A DNA stretch of 64,000 bases from assembly GCA_037576195.1 (NCBI GenBank), contig CM075102.1, forward strand, positions 3,410,001 through 3,474,000, written 5' to 3'. Position 1 is the stretch's first letter, and each line of letters opens with the position of its first letter. Positions 47,701 through 61,948 of this stretch are shown here, piece by piece. The notes beneath the pieces are model-generated. The model was not told where the DNA came from. It saw only the letters and a list, made by a program, of their open reading frames with translations, and did not search any database. The position numbers and the translations under genes were made by a program. The DNA is from Phytoseiulus persimilis (taxonomy: Eukaryota > Arthropoda > Arachnida > Mesostigmata > Phytoseiidae).

Positions 47701-49319
47701 AGATTAGAACTAGGTTATGATCTGGATCAAGTCCGGAGCGCTCACCCAGTGTCGCCCAAGATTTCAGCAAATGGTACACTGACGATGATCCTACCAGAAG
47801 CGACAGCTTTTTACCGTCTGTTTTCCTGCACCCTTGATAATAGAATAACACAGCAGAAGAGATAACCTTTTTGACTTCACCGTGACCGCTCCATAAGCTG
47901 ATGTTTCAGCCGCATGGAATTTCTCGCGAATTTCAGACCTGTGGCCATAAAACACGGTGAGTTCGTCAGTCAGATGATCCGCTGTTTGCTTCCCCGCATC
48001 CATGGATCGATCCCGATAGACGTCTGTCTGTCTGTCTCCTTGTGAAATCCGGGGATTCCAGCACCGATGCTGCCCGCGAAGTTCGGACGCTTCTTTTGCC
48101 GCCAGAAGAACCAGCAACGTTTTGATTTCCAACGCCACATCTCTCGGCCCCTCCCGTTTTGGATTCAACTCGGCCCCGAGCCTCTCAAGAGCGTTCGCCG
48201 TTTCGAATCAAACGTCACTCGACGTCGGGTTCGGAAAGGCCGGCGAACTCTTCCTCGGCGAACTCTCATTATTCCCGCGAGTCCCTGTGGGACGAACGAC
48301 TGATGTCCCGTGGTCTTTTTCAGAAGAGACCCCGAGGCGTCGTGCGTGTATAAGGGAGGCTATTTCGAGAGCTGTTGTTCGAGGACGGCTGGTATGCAAC
48401 GCATGCTTGCTTGTTGGAACGACGCCGTAGCTCGCAAGACCTGCGAGCCCTCGCCGGCCTGTCCACTTGCAAGCTTGCAGCAGGGGAGCAGAAGAGTGGA
48501 ATCTCCAAAAATAAGCCCCCAATAGCCACTCCAAGCGGCTCGCAACAAGCCCCGCGTACGCTGTGGCCTCAGTCAACGAAGCGAAAACCACCAAGGGAAT
48601 CATCATCCCGAGCACCCTCCGAATCCCCGCAGGCTCCTGCTCATCGAGAACCAGCTCCAGTGCGCAGTGGTGGTCAGAAATCAGGACCCTCCCCGGAACA
48701 GAGCTGAGATCTACTGAGCCAGGAAACACTTCGTCTTCTTCTCGCTGAAAATCCGTTCGTCGGTTAGCTGTGATTCGGTTTCGGAAACGATACACAGAAG
48801 CCCCGTCGGAGAAGCCGAGCTGTGGGAACCCCGAGCTCCGGATGGAAACCGGGGAAAATTAGAGGTTGGGCGAAAATGCCACCGCAGTCGGGGTGGCCCA
48901 CCGCAGAAGGGTTCAGCTGTGTATTCCAATTATGTTTCTGTCGAAGGACGGTCAGTGAGGCTGGCTGGTAGGCAGAAGATTTGAAATGTCCATTTCGTCA
49001 GGCAGACGGACAGAAGTTTCGTTACTCCGATGGCAATTAGACGGCGTTCCCAGCGCGCTGTCCATTCAAGACACCACACATGACATCGCGGTGGGTAAAT
49101 GACTTATAGCTACAAGTGCGATTTGACACAGGCGAGCAAGCGGGTGAGACCTGTCGGATGTTATGTTTGGCGTCACCATCGGACGTCCAGATAAGATTAC
49201 GTTGTGGTTGCCAGGCGGGTGAACAGCGCCTCTATCGCCACCAGCGAGGCAAGCTCCGAGAACCGATGAAGACTCTTGGCCCGGACCTCTGTTCCGTTCT
49301 GGAGTTGACGTCGAAATTC
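44741..49319. other. No gene supported
   Basis: Frames of 195 codons (48208-48795, minus), 181 codons (46167-46712, plus) and 149 codons (44966-45415, minus) show no domains. AATAAA hexamers occur near 45750. No RNA gene or notable repeat was found. Confidence 0.45.
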
Positions 49320-49523
49320 TCATTCAGACGAGTCCTGCAAACGAAGGCACCCGCGTGCGGTAGCGAAGCCACATCGGTTTGTGATGGAACAGTCCGGATG
49401 GTAGGTCATGTCTCCTGTCCAAAGGAAGCGTTCAGCCAGCCGGAAGTCGGGGTAATCCGAGGCGACAATGGAAACGGCAATACGCCGCAGATTTTCGTCT
49501 TGAATGCCGCGACGAACGCTCAT
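49320..49523 (-). CDS. Candidate short coding segment, unknown protein
   Basis: From an ATG at 49523 (GGGATGAGC) a 67-codon frame reads MSVRRGIQDENLRRIAVSIV, then DYPDFRLAERFLWTGDMTYH, and stops at 49320. The mix of charged and aromatic residues is protein-like. It overlaps a 138-codon plus-strand frame (49116-49532) in the same register. A loose similarity of FLWTGDMTYH to the second DDE block of Tc1-type transposases (WTDE..F) is too weak to use. No inverted terminal repeats were found nearby. Confidence 0.13.
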   Translation of the reverse strand: MSVRRGIQDENLRRIAVSIVASDYPDFRLAERFLWTGDMTYHPDCSITNRCGFATARGCLRLQDSSE

Positions 49524-51649
49524 CCCTGGTAATATTCATGTTTGCCCATATCAGACATGGCGCTGGCAACGAAGCCAGCGCGGAGAAATCCACCACACGA
49601 GCCGAATCGGACGAACAAGTCACGTGAATGTCCTGATGGGCGAAGGAGCATGCCCGCTGGAATTTCGAGGCACGAGGAGTGCCCACCGCATGGGATACTG
49701 CCCGCCCGATGGGACAGGCCCACCAGCTGGAAGATTCGCAACAAATAATTACTCAAGATATCTCCCGACGTTCCCGAACACTCCGGGTTCGTGCACGAGC
49801 GAGAACGGATCCCTCAGGCGGGAAAGCGAAGAGTCGCGGCTCGACCGACTGGATCGCTGACTGACGACTCTGCTGAACGACGCGCAGGTGGGTCAAGTGG
49901 CGGGCGGGACGATGATCGGTTGCGCTGCGGTCCCTCCGCGAAGTTCAGAATGGCATCGATGATTGAACTGTCCTGGCAGTGGGCACTGCGACGACATCGA
50001 CAGCAACAATGCAAGTATCAACCGTGGCCTTTTCTGCGATTCCGGTATGACAGCAACGTTCAGTGTCTAAATGTGTCACTCGTTCTTCCGAACGTTTAGT
50101 GTAAGTGGGAAACACATTAGCGATTTCAAAAAAGAAGAGAGGATCGAGACGAAGGGAGGCGACGGACGGAATCAAATATCGATCTGACGCCCGAGACATC
50201 AGGAAACGCTCATCGACATCCTCGAAGGAGAATACATTGATGATTGATTGATTAAGGAGGAATCGCTGCGGTGCGTCGGTGGCGTTTCCGTGGCAACGAC
50301 TTCACCGGTTTCAATCGAGGGTTTCCCCTCACTTTCCTCTCGCCCACCGTCAGCAACTCTACCGACCGTGGAATTTCTTGTCTTCGTACAGGGCAATAGA
50401 TGGAAGGACGTCGACGCCTAAACTTCGGAGCTTCGCGTGCAGCCCAGGGAAAACTGAAACGCAGCTCTGATCACACGAGGGAAGAACGCCGGCAGGAATC
50501 GCTATGGATCGAACAGGCGCTGGATCACTCTGGGGAACCGGGGTTCGAATTTCGTGTCTGACTGGTTTCCTCATCGTCTGAGAGCTCTTTCAAGAGTCCA
50601 GACCCGTTCTGAACTCATTTAGTATTCACATTTTATTCGAGGTCTTATCTGCTCACGAAATCCTGCGCTTTGTCATCCCCAGCAGAACAACAGCGAGACA
50701 TGCCGAATATCTCGGCCGTCTCATCGCTCTCAGCTGTTTGTCACCGAGATGATCCGACCGCCGGAGCAACAACATCAGAAATAACAGCACGAGCGATGAT
50801 TTCGACAATGATTCGTGTGACTGAGAGTGACTGCGGTGTGACTGATGCGGTCGCAGGACGATCTGGTTCAGTAACAACATCAGCGACAGCAGAAGAAACG
50901 GAAAGATGTGCATGTACCAGGCGTCGCCTCACGCTATGCGGGTGACAATGCCGCCGCTACAAATATGTTCTGGCTTCGACAGAAGAATATGTACTACCAG
51001 ACTGGAGGCGACACCAGAACGTGGCTTCGGGCGCTAGTGACCGCGTAAGTGGACCACCGCGCACCTCGACAGAAAGCTCACACACAGCCGGTCCAGGCAG
51101 CCGACGGAATCGCCACCGCCGGAATCTCGAATCACTGTACATATTCTGATTGACGGTCCGCGCGGCATCCAAGCATTGGTATCTATCGCAAAAGGGATTG
51201 TACGTGAATATAATCTCCAGTATTTCCGTTGAAAGTATATTGCTCGTCAACCGGAGTTCGTGGTACGTTCATCCGAACGACAACCATGAATGGAATGACC
51301 TCCTCCAAGTCAGATTTATCATCTTCAATCCTGTTCAGGATCTCTCCTGCAGGATCAGCTCGAAATGTTCCTCCGAACGTTCTCGGACGAGTGATGTTCT
51401 GGAACGAGAGATTGGCTCGAAACGGAAGTTGTGGAGCGCAGCTCAAGCCACTCGAGGGTTATTCCGAAGGCCGCTCTCGGCCTTCTCTGTTGTACTTTTT
51501 CCTTCAACTTTTCGTTCGTTGAGCCTCTTCCGGAGTCCAGCGCAGTAATCGATTCATCCGTTAGCTCAACTTTCCGATTCGCAGCTAATTAATGGAACAA
51601 TCGTATTCCGTCTCATATTTTGCGATCATTAGCTGAATCGGTGAGATCT

Positions 51650-51870
51650 CCAATCGACTCATTCATTGCCCCCCTGGAATCGCCCTCACGCATCACTCAT
51701 TCGCGCTTCATCTATTCGCTCATCGGGGACTCATTCATCCATTATTCTTCCATCATACGTCTCTTATCCAACGTCGGCCATTCATCGGTCCATTTCATCA
51801 TCAGGCAGATCTATTGCTGGTTCTGATGATGGGAGCTCAATTCATCCATCCATCCCATCACTCATCCGCG
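51650..51870 (+). repeat. TCATC/CATT low-complexity tract
   Basis: Degenerate CATC, CATT and TCAT units recur over about 220 bases. They give Ser/His/Ile/Pro-rich false frames in all three plus-strand phases. Confidence 0.7.
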
Positions 51871-54800
51871 CTGGGGACTGGATATTTCCGGCTCGTTCAC
51901 CATCATCAGTGCTCCTATTGGTTCCTTCATTGGCTCCTCCACCTGGGGAAGAATCACTTAGAAGCGACATCTCATTCTGGCATTGGGATCCTCAGCCCTC
52001 CTCTTCAGCCCGATCGTCTAATCCGAATTTATCTCGCCTCCCGCTCGGCGTGACGCGTTTCAAGTGCGAGCACGGGACGCACGCTATAGTCTGTCCCAAG
52101 AGAATTGTGGAAATTGTCACTCGTCGAACATCGACTCTTGAGGGACACGTGATGCCTTTTTTTTATCTGGAAAATTATAGTTCGTGTCACACCCGACGGA
52201 ATTGCCACCCCTGTTTCCCGCTGCTACAATGTTTCCTTCGGTTGCAACGACCAAACCCTGGACACCACACGCGCCGCGTGGTCTTTCAAGGGGAAGTCGA
52301 GTATTTCATCAAACAAACGAATCGACTTTCAGAACGCAGATTGGACAATCATCAAGCCATTCCGTACGCCTACGTGATGGTGCTCTGTTATTCACTTAAA
52401 GTTCTGCATTAATAGTGAAGGATCTCTGATAGAGCTCGAATGGTGATGCATCGGGAAAAACATGCGCGACCACGGCCACGGATCGTCATCAGATGGATAA
52501 CGGCTTCTCCGATCCGACATCAATGGATGCCTGCTCAGTGGAAGTTCATTCATACGGGTCCTCGAACACGAAGTCGAGCTTGGAGAGGCCTCCATCTGCA
52601 TCTGATACGATAGACCTCGGATAGGCAGAGACCAAGTCCAGGGCAAGTAGTAGTGGTTCGGGTACAGACAGCTCAGAGAAAGATGTCCGTAGAGAGAAAA
52701 GGAGAATGTCGGCGAACAGGGCGAGCGCTCAGAGAAAGAGGTTACGTTGACAAAACTTTCACTCTGGCTGTCTGCCCGTTGACGGCAAGTTTCACGGAAT
52801 TTGCGATGCCGATGATGCTCCGCTGGATGCTCGTGGTCCATCCGGCAGCGATAGTATCACTTGCCAGCCCACAATTACGCGCCACTCGAACTGTCATCGA
52901 ACCGTCGACTGTGACGAACAAACTCATGTTGAACATTCAAGAAGAGGGAGGCCAACAAACGCCGGTGAAAAACGCCGCAAAAGTGAAAAAGTGCGACCGG
53001 CGCTGAGGAGAATCGGCTCCAACGGAACTCTGGAACGCCGCATGCGGGTTTCAGGGGCCTTCCATCCGCATTTGTGGCCGATTTCTCACAAAAGCGACCG
53101 TCACGACAATGGTTCTGAGTCTTCGGAATATACCAGCGTGGTCAGATGAAGTGTTCTAAACTTCCTAGAAATGGGCCGAATTTTCAGATGTTCGTTCCTG
53201 TGACGTTATTGCGCTTACCCGTCCATCGACACGCACGGCATTTGAAATCAATACTCGAACATTGTCCTGATCTCTATCCCGGGGACGCTCAATCCATTCC
53301 CCTTTCCCACGTTCGACTTCGCGGGGCTCGGCCCGGCTACAGCGGCCCATACCCAAAGTGATGGCTCTTCTCGAGAAGAGGGCCGCGGTGACGTGCGGAG
53401 GATCGAACTGGAGGGGTGAAATTTTCGGAATTGTGCTGCGCAGCCAAGGAACGCGGAATTATCGCGAATCTTTCCGCGGCCGCAGCCAGCCCTTCCAGCG
53501 GCTCATTGCCTCCGGTAGCTGGGATGAAATCCGTAATGACCTCATGAACTTCTATCAACGCAGCGACATGCATGACAGATGCACGTGAGACTGGGGCTTG
53601 GTAAGGACGCGGTGGTCGGACCCGGTCGACAGTGGCAACAAACAATCAAAGGAGTGAGCCAGCGAACGGGCGCGTCGAGCGACACAGCTTGCATACACAA
53701 ACAGCAGTGCTCATCTGACATCTGGCAACTTTAATTGTTTCACTGGTTATTCTCGAATGACATAAAATCAGATAGCGTTAACCGGAGTGACGTGCCGGGC
53801 TCCCCGATAGCATCGACGGATTTCTCGTGGGCCTGGCTGTCTGACTGTTTGGCTGGCCGTGGTACCGCGCGTCGCTCCCTCGAAGAGCGAAGACGAGCTG
53901 CATTCAAATACATATGCCAGGGCTGTTTTCAGTGCTGCGCATTCAGTAAGGGCCCCGTGAGCGCTCAGGTTGGCAGTTTGGTCAGAAAAGAGTAGATGAC
54001 ATCTGATTGATTAAACGTGGGAACCGCCCCAACTATTAAGTTTATCAAGAGCAACACAAACGAAGCTCTGGGCGAATTGAGCGCACGGACAGCAAATCAA
54101 CGGGCATAACCGCACGGGGGACACGAGCCCCTCTTGAAGGACTCGAAACCGATTGCCGAAACAATGAATACAATGCCTGAATCATCCTTCTTCTTTCTGG
54201 ATAACAGGGACCGGATGACATCTGAATGACCAATTCAACGATAAGCACTGGCCACTGTGCGTCAACGCAGATCGTTCACATAATGGTCGGTCCCGTCGCT
54301 GGTTAGCGACTTCGCAGTTGTGGCTGACCGAGCTCCACGGAGGGAACAATTTCAAATGGAAGCTATGGCCTGTATTCGCTGCTCGTAAGGGACACTGCAT
54401 GTTGATTTGACGACGTCGGACAGGCTGAGGCGGGGCTGAACTTCGCCACAGTTCACGGTAAAGTTCACGCGGGCTCAAGGGTGGGAATCCGAGGAAACTA
54501 TGTGCACCGATGCACCCGATTACCGACTCCAGCCCCCGCCCCCCCTCCCGGGCTCCCTTCTTCTTACCAAGAGAAGTATCAGGACTCGGATTCAAGAGCT
54601 GAATGTGGAAATTAGGATCTATCCGGCGGAAAAAGTATGGGAGGAGGGGGCGAGTTGAGCATGATCTTGAAGAATCCCTCGAAATCTGCATTCTCGATCC
54701 GAGTGTTGATTTCCTTCCCTCATGTCTGACGAAATTCTACAAAAGTTCACTCGGAGTTCTCCGCTGTTTCTTTCACGCGGGGATCTCGTTGCGATTTACG

Positions 54801-54931
54801 GCTGTTTTATTCAGTGTGCGCTCTGGTTAGGCTCATGCCAAAACTGCACTAGCTGCGACCGTACCTCTCGACACATCGTTCACAGGACAGACGAACCAAG
54901 ACTTTACGTCTGATTCGCGCGGAATCCTCCA

Positions 54932-54962
54932 GCGGTGGCGGCGGTGGTTGTGGTGGCGGCGG
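54932..54962 (+). repeat. GGT/GGC trinucleotide run
   Basis: The run is about ten triplets of GGC and GGT (one TGT), giving polyglycine in one plus frame and Pro/Thr/Ala on the minus strand. No exon signals flank it. Confidence 0.8.
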
Positions 54963-55749
54963 AATAGTTTTTTCTTTCGAGACGACCGGCGCCTGGGCCT
55001 CATCGCTCGTGAAGAGTTCGTGATCAACCGAAGAAGCGACATTTTGGCGGTTTTTTCGTTTCAGAATATTGTCCCGGTCCCGCGGTCGATGTTGTTGATG
55101 TAGCGGCTGACGCAGTGGCTATCTCTGCCATTTCTGTGGCGAAAACGTGAATTTTCGAAATTGAATTGCATCACCGAATTGACATGGGCAGCTCCGAAGA
55201 GCACAGCGACCATCGAGAACCTCGCTCTCACGCCGCACGTCCGGCCGTTCGTCGGCTTGCTTACCTTTTCTTACCCACTTTCGTACACTCGCAGATGAAA
55301 AGAATGGCTTGATCACCGAAGCAACCACGACGGTGGTCCCCCGATCATTTCTACGGCGAGCGGGCGATCAACCGATCGCGCGGTCGCTCAGCTCTCTCAT
55401 TACAAAGGGAAACCCCGACCGCATGACAATTGATAAGTCTTGCCCTCGATCCCGTCGTCGGCTCGGTGGGTTAGCTTACCGACAGGAAATCAATCTCTTC
55501 ACAGAACATCGCTGAATCCTCAGCTCCGAGTCTCGCGCGGGGCGCCCCGAGCTTGGACTCGAACTCAGTTGTGCATTGACCGGGCATCCAGTTCGCTGCC
55601 CTGCCGAACGTTCGGCACGCTCAAGCGACAGTCAGCTAACGAAGCCGATAGACGAACAGGTCCGGGCACGTTGCGGTCGAGCGAAGAGCAGAAGCCATAT
55701 GAGATAACTAAGTTGTATTTTATACGGGGCTCCGTAAGTCAGTGAGTGA

Positions 55750-55870
55750 ATGTGTGTGTGCAGATAAATGTAACCCATGTCGTCCGCTATCAGCTCGTTA
55801 AGACGCCGTCAAGGATCTGAAAAAGGGCGAAAAATCTAAATATATAAATAAACAGATACATCTGAAGGAA
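55750..55870 (+). repeat. (TG)5 run and AT-rich patch
   Basis: TGTGTGTGTG stands at about 55750-55760. About 80 bases on lies an A/T patch with AAATATATAAATAAA, which includes an AATAAA hexamer. Confidence 0.6.
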
Positions 55871-58800
55871 GACAGGTAAGCGGGCGGAACGAGATTCGCT
55901 CTTTGGCTGGGTACCGATCCCGATGGTCGGCATAGTGAGGTGTTCGCCGTTTGCGCTCCTTATCAAATTACTCAGCAGAAATAGAAGCTATAAAATTGCA
56001 CTCTGGAGTTGGACGGATAACGTGGGAGCTGCTCGCTCAGATTCTAACATGGCTATAAGTGTAACTACTAGTCCTGGCATCACAATAAAATTCGACCTTA
56101 GGAGCCTGTTTCAGCGGTTTGATTGGCCGCTTGAACTGCGGCGCGGCTCGTTTCGTTCCTTTTTGCTCCGGTTATCCGTGTTATAGAACACATAAAATGA
56201 ACATCAGAGACGGCAGAATCCCTTTGAGATCGGAGCTATCATCGGCGCTTTATGACGGATTCCAAGGGGCTACTCCTCGGTGGCTTCGGGAACGCAACCG
56301 AGCGCCGAAACGCGACCGCAGCCAAATCGCGTCGAGCGAGCGTGCCGTGTGGGAGGCTGATACTCGGACCGGAGGTCTCGATTCAGCCGTTCATGACACA
56401 ACCGAATTATTTGACTTCACCGTAGACTTATCGTGGCAGGAACCGGGCAGTGGTTTCCAACGGCCACAGTTCCCAGGACCGGTGTTGAATCGGTATAGGG
56501 AGTCGAAATTCGAATATTGAAGCACTCGAGTCGACCGTTGGTCCTGAATACAGAACAGTGGAGCAATACCCTGAAAGATCGACATAAACCAAAAATTCAA
56601 CCGTTGGATTCACCGGTCTGAAGGAAACTCAGCGAAAAAATAGAACGAACGGAGGTGAAGATCACTGGCGGAGCTTGAGGAAAACATTGAAGAGTTCTGA
56701 ACTTTCCCCGTTCAACTCCCCGCGAGATTCCAGGAGGACGAGACAGGAAACCGTTCTTCGCTCTAGAGCTCATCCGATCGATCACGGGTCGAACGTGAAC
56801 TCTACATTGTCCCCAAAGAACTGGTCCGGCCAGATCGGATATGATGTATGCGACTAGTTCTACGACAGAAACAGCTGGTACAATGCACCACGGCCTTTGT
56901 TGACTTATGTCTGTTTATGGTTGAGTTGTTTTCCAGCTATTGCCATGTGCTCAAGTCGTTAAAGGTTAGGCGTGTAGTATCCGAGAAACGAACGCGCGTT
57001 CGGGTGGCGAAAGCGACCGCGACGCCAACAACAGCATCGCGGCGCTCAGCCAGTTGTGGCACGGTGGTGTTTTATGCCGTTCGTTCCCATGTGGCCATCA
57101 TAATTCTACTTTCAGCTGTTCCGTGGCAAGTCCATTGTTTCAGTGAATGCGGGGAGGAAGAGAGAACTGGTGCCGATAGCCGACTCCTTACAGCCCTAGC
57201 GAATCACAAAAGAAATAAACTTTCGGTCAACACGCCGAGGCGGTCTTAAGAGAGACTATATGAAGAAAATACAAAGATGGGGACGCACGATGTATGTATG
57301 AATGGCTCACATGGTTCCGGCGCTCCCAGCTTCGACTCTTCGCGTTTTATAGGCGTCGAACAGCCTCTAAGGTTTTCGGCGTATGCTGTCCCGGTCCTCT
57401 GGACGCCATGAAGTAGGCCTGAGCCGCACTCGAAGGGCCCGCACCGAAGCGGAGCCGAGCTTAGACTCAATCGAAGCTGAGTCGGATGCTGCAAGACCGC
57501 CTAACCGGCTGAGGTCCTCATTAGGCGCAGCAGAGCCCGATGGAGACCGAGTGTTGTAAAGAGATTTTTCACGAAACGCCCAATTGTCAGAAGATGTCAC
57601 TGCGGCCAGCAAAACGTCTTCCGCGAAAAAGAAAACAACGATCCTAAGATTTACAACGAGACAACGGAAAAACTCCAACGATTGGATTTTCGGAGCTGCT
57701 GTTGCCCGCTCAAATCGAATGGAGGCAGAGAAGAAATCCAATGACAAAAATTCTACTGGAGCAGTCATGACCTCTGGCATTTGCTCGCCCAGCGGCAGTT
57801 ATCGGTCACAATAAGACGAATAAGTTTCTGATTTTCGCCCGTTTCGGATACGGAGATAGAGTCTTCTTCTGTGGGCGCCAGAAGATCGCGATGAAGGAAC
57901 AACACTCCTGACGACGATCCGAGCGAGCTTCACGGACATGGATCCTTTTGTGAGGATTGTTCCATCGCTGGAGCGAAGGAGTCCACGGAAACACATATAT
58001 CGCGCCCCTGACAATGCAGACGCCATGTCTACCGGTCTAGGGGTGGCTTGCGCGCTTCTAGTGGATGCCGCAATCGATCAGGATTGTATCTCATCGGGTG
58101 CCAATATCAAAGCTTTGCATAATACCCGAGCATCACGAGCTATTTGAATTCATGCGAGTCAAGTCGATCTTCGGCCAACCAAACCCGCTGCTCCGAAGAC
58201 CGACTGCTATCTAAGCAGCAATTCGTTGGGCGCTCGAACCCGTTCTTGTTGTCAAGTCCATAACCTCTCGGCGGCTGGCTCTTTGAGGGAGCGTATTGGC
58301 ACAGCCGATCCACTGTGGCCGTGATCTGCTGGATTCCTCGAGTCACAGCTCGGGTGGACAAGGGACGATCCTTGTTCGACTGACAATCGAACTCGAATCA
58401 TCCGAGAAGCCAACGGTGAGAATGTACTCTCCGGAATCGCCTCGTGCATTGAGACTCCCGTGGGTCCCGGATCGCGTTGCTCATGATCACGTATTTGAGC
58501 GTCTGACCGTCTGGAAATCGTGCGCGATAAACCTGCACGACGAATTGCTACATACTCATGCACAGTTTCCACAGAATGTAAGGGGCGTGGTACGATTCCG
58601 AGGAGCAGAAAGTGGGGTGAGGAGCAACGCGGTATGGTGAGTGAGGAAGTTCAAATGTTGTCTTGTTGTTCGATGAGCGCCACGGGGTTCCCCCCTCGGA
58701 GAAGAAGTAAAAAAGAGAGCGGAGGACAAGCGAGTCGGGCAAGCGGCGGTGCAAATATCGATAAACTCCAGAGTTGCCCTTCAAAACACAAGGGAGACAC

Positions 58801-61800
58801 CAAGTGGAGCTCCTCAAGAATCAAATCAATACTTCACCCTGTACAAGCTCGAGCCCCGCGCTCGGTCGCCGGCGGGTTCAACCTCGAGTTCGGTCTGCTG
58901 CCTCTCTTCCATTCATTCCCGCTTAGTTTTCTTCAGTTCATTAACCTCGGACGCTATTCATTCATCGGCTCGCTCGTCGGCTAGCTGGTTCAACAGGGGA
59001 GCAAAAGCTTTGTTTTTGCCCTCGTCTCACCCCCTTCCGCCCGTGAAAGTCGACGGGGCAAGAAGAGCGGTTTCTTCTCTTCTTTTTTTCTGCCTCCTTC
59101 TTCCTTTCCGTTTTTGTTCCCACCCTTACCAAAACAGAACTCACGTGTCGGCACTCTAGAGTGACTCAGTCCCTCCACTCTTGCTCCGGCCGTCCCTCCT
59201 CCCCCTCGTAGGGTTGTCCGGGGCTCTCGTTGGCAGTGTAAACTTCATATATTGCTCGACGACACGAAGCTGTAAAGCCGACTCCCGTTTGTTCGTGTAT
59301 GGGGAGTCTATACTCACCCAGACGACAACGATCAAATCAAGATGGCGAACTCGGCAGTCGTGACAATGAGGATGCCCATTGAAAGGTGCGGGCTAGCCCA
59401 TTTCCCCGCTCGCCCCACGCTCACTGATCCCCCCCCCTCCGCGCCCCGCGTGCCCTTCTACTCTCGTCACCGTCTGGGACGGTGGGGCAGAGGAACTCGG
59501 AGTCGGGCCTCAGCCGCAAAAGCTTCGGCCCACAATTACTTGTCAAGCCCTCGTCTTTAGAAGTCCATGCCTCGTGGGTGGTGAAAAATGGTCAATTCTC
59601 TTTTTGCTGTTTGCACATTTAGTGGCACCTTCTGTTGTATGGCGACGATTGGTGAGTGCGAGTGGTCGGCACCGACGGCACAGCTCGCCAGACGGGACGC
59701 AGCCGATCCTTGGAAGCTTTTCAGGAGCCGCCGGCAGCTCCCATAAATGTGTCTCACCGCTTCCCCGAATAGGAATTGCAAATGGTCCCGCTTTGAGTTT
59801 TCCCTTTCTGTCCGGAGGCGCGGGTCACACTGAGTGCTTGCGGTCACTTTGGTTTCAAAACCATCAGCCGAACAGAAAAGCTCCGGAGAGCAAAAACCCC
59901 GAGGACCGTCCGGCTGAGTGGCTGGGAGAGCAGAGAACGAAGTGGCAACGGGAGGCCGGATGGGAACAGAAAAGGGTTTTGAGCGCGAAAACGTCCTCGA
60001 TCTCGGGGTGCTTGGGCTAAGAAATCGGGAGTACCTGCTTTCTGTGCAGCCGTAACGGTTTCCAGATTGCAGGACGGGGCAGGGCCCCAAAAAAGACACC
60101 GGATTTCATCTAACAGCCTGCGCAGCGAATGCGATCCCCACAGACGTCCGCTAAGCCAACGTAGCTGCTCAGCCACGTGACGTAACCGTCTCCGCTAATA
60201 CAGCGTCGCCAACTAATCGTGGGAATGGCTCCCGTCCTTATCATCATCGGAATCGCGGTATGAAAGAACAAACTTCGCTCCACCGACTCCCTCGGATGAT
60301 GAACAACATTTGTTGGAGTTCACTCACGGTAGCGGAAAAGGAACTCTCACTCCAAAGTCGTCGTGCAGCGATTTTTCTCGTTCTCGCCGAGTCCCCTTCG
60401 ACGGTTCGGAAAAGTCGGTGCGGGCTCCGGCCTCTGAGAGGAACGGAAATTCCGAAGTTTCGGACACAAGACCGCGTTGCCTCTTTTCCATGACACCATC
60501 GATGGAAAAGTATGCCGCTTCTGGTAACGTGAGCAGAAAGAAACTGGGCTGCACTCACTCGTCATCGCTGGGAATTCCTTCAATGTGACTCGTGTTGCGA
60601 TTTCACTGGATCTTGACGGCTGTACCTACATAAGTCTTGCTCGATGGCGGCGGTGGTGGCATCACCTTTCAGAGTTAATTGCGGCCTCCCATTCTGATCC
60701 ATCCTGATTTATCTTTCTGCTCGTGTCGTGAGCAGAACATTTGCCGAAAATTGCCAGCGACGCGCTACGAGTCGCTGCTGCAGCGCAAGGATCGAGCCGT
60801 GCCGCGTCCCGAGCAACGACGAGACAAAACCTCTCCTGGAAGCAGCGGCAGAAAAACGAATCTCCTCCACGGCCGCCGCCGAGCTCCTTTTAACCGGATC
60901 CTTCCTTTGTCGATTCCATCGTTCGGGCGCACGGAGACGATGTAATCAGTGCCGCCGCTTTCCAGTCGCTCGATGCAGTAGTCAGTCAGTGAATCATCAG
61001 AAAACCGACCGCGCCTGAGCTGAACGCGTCGTTCCTCGTCCGGTTTCCCGCGACGAGGACGCTCCGAATCGCGATTCCGGAGGACGCCGATCCGGCTCGA
61101 GGTGGTAAAACCTCAAACCGCCCTCGAGTTCCCCCTCGCCGGAGATTCAGCTGCGCTCGATTCGGTTCCCTCCGACGAATTCCTCCTATTTTCCCCCGAA
61201 AACCGTTTCCCCTCATCGCTCCGTGAGCTTCAAACGATCGGAATGGTCGCTGGCCGGTCGTCAGACCTTGTAAGAAAGTGTGAGTGGTTGTGTCCGAGGA
61301 GGTGCTAAAGCTTCGGATGCTAAGCTATGTTCGGATGCCCAAATCACTTAGCGGCGCACGCAACGTTGCGAGAAGCTTCTTGTCATGTGTTGCTCACGAA
61401 GGCTTTGCTTGCCTGACGCCCTTCGCAGATGAAGATAAAATCGAACATGGCTGTCAAATAGATGCTCGAAACCATTAAGGAAGGTTACCCGTGGCGCGGC
61501 GGAGGCTCCGAAGAGAGCCCTCGCGGCCTCAAACAACGTCTTAATAAAATCGCGATCCGGTTGAGTTCGGCGGAGGGAATCCCACGCAGCTGACGATCCG
61601 CGGGGAACGGAAGTCGGTCCCGGTATTTTTCGGGCTTTCCCGCGCGACGTGGATTTTCCGAGACGTGTTCGAGAGACTTCGACCCGCAGGAAGGACGCGC
61701 TAACTTAGTTGGGTGGGAGCCTCCATTTGGTCGACCGGAGCCACGAGGCCCGCTCGATTAGATTTTTGACAAGTTTGCTGTCACGGCATTCAAGGGATGC

Positions 61801-61948
61801 CCTATCGGCACAAGTCATCGGACACGACTTCTCGCTCGCTCTCGATCCGGCCGCTGGCAGAAAGCTGACGCTGGCCGCTCGTACGCCGTCGTTGAGATCT
61901 CGTGATCAGATTGCGTTTTCCAGCGTGTCCGATAATTTCAGTTGAAGT

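Larger units (their letters stand above)
49533..61948. other. Long stretch with no gene supported
   Basis: Frames up to 248 codons (51666-52412, plus) translate the TCATC-rich tract. 180-codon (59557-60099) and 169-codon (54182-54691) minus-strand frames lack domains. A donor ATTG|GTGAGT stands at 59651/59652 after an ATG frame (59589) with hydrophobic text MVNSLFAVCTFSGTFCCM, a possible signal peptide exon of about 20 codons. A pyrimidine tract lies at 59071-59127. TG and AT repeats lie at 55.75-55.86 kb. AAGATGGCG occurs near 59340. No RNA genes were found. Confidence 0.4.

Noticed and set aside
49320-49523. Resemblance of FLWTGDMTYH to a Tc1/mariner DDE block
   Set aside because: Only a few positions agree, the catalytic spacing cannot be shown, and no terminal inverted repeats or target duplications were seen.
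51666-52412. 248-codon plus-strand frame
   Set aside because: Its first third is the TCATC low-complexity tract, and the rest has no motif.
55547-55615. Second tRNA-like string (TGGACTCGAACTCA)
   Set aside because: No cloverleaf: the stems do not pair and the D-arm is absent.
55989-56040. TATAAAA with a downstream TCAG as a core promoter
   Set aside because: The spacing to the initiator-like site is about 50 bases instead of about 30.
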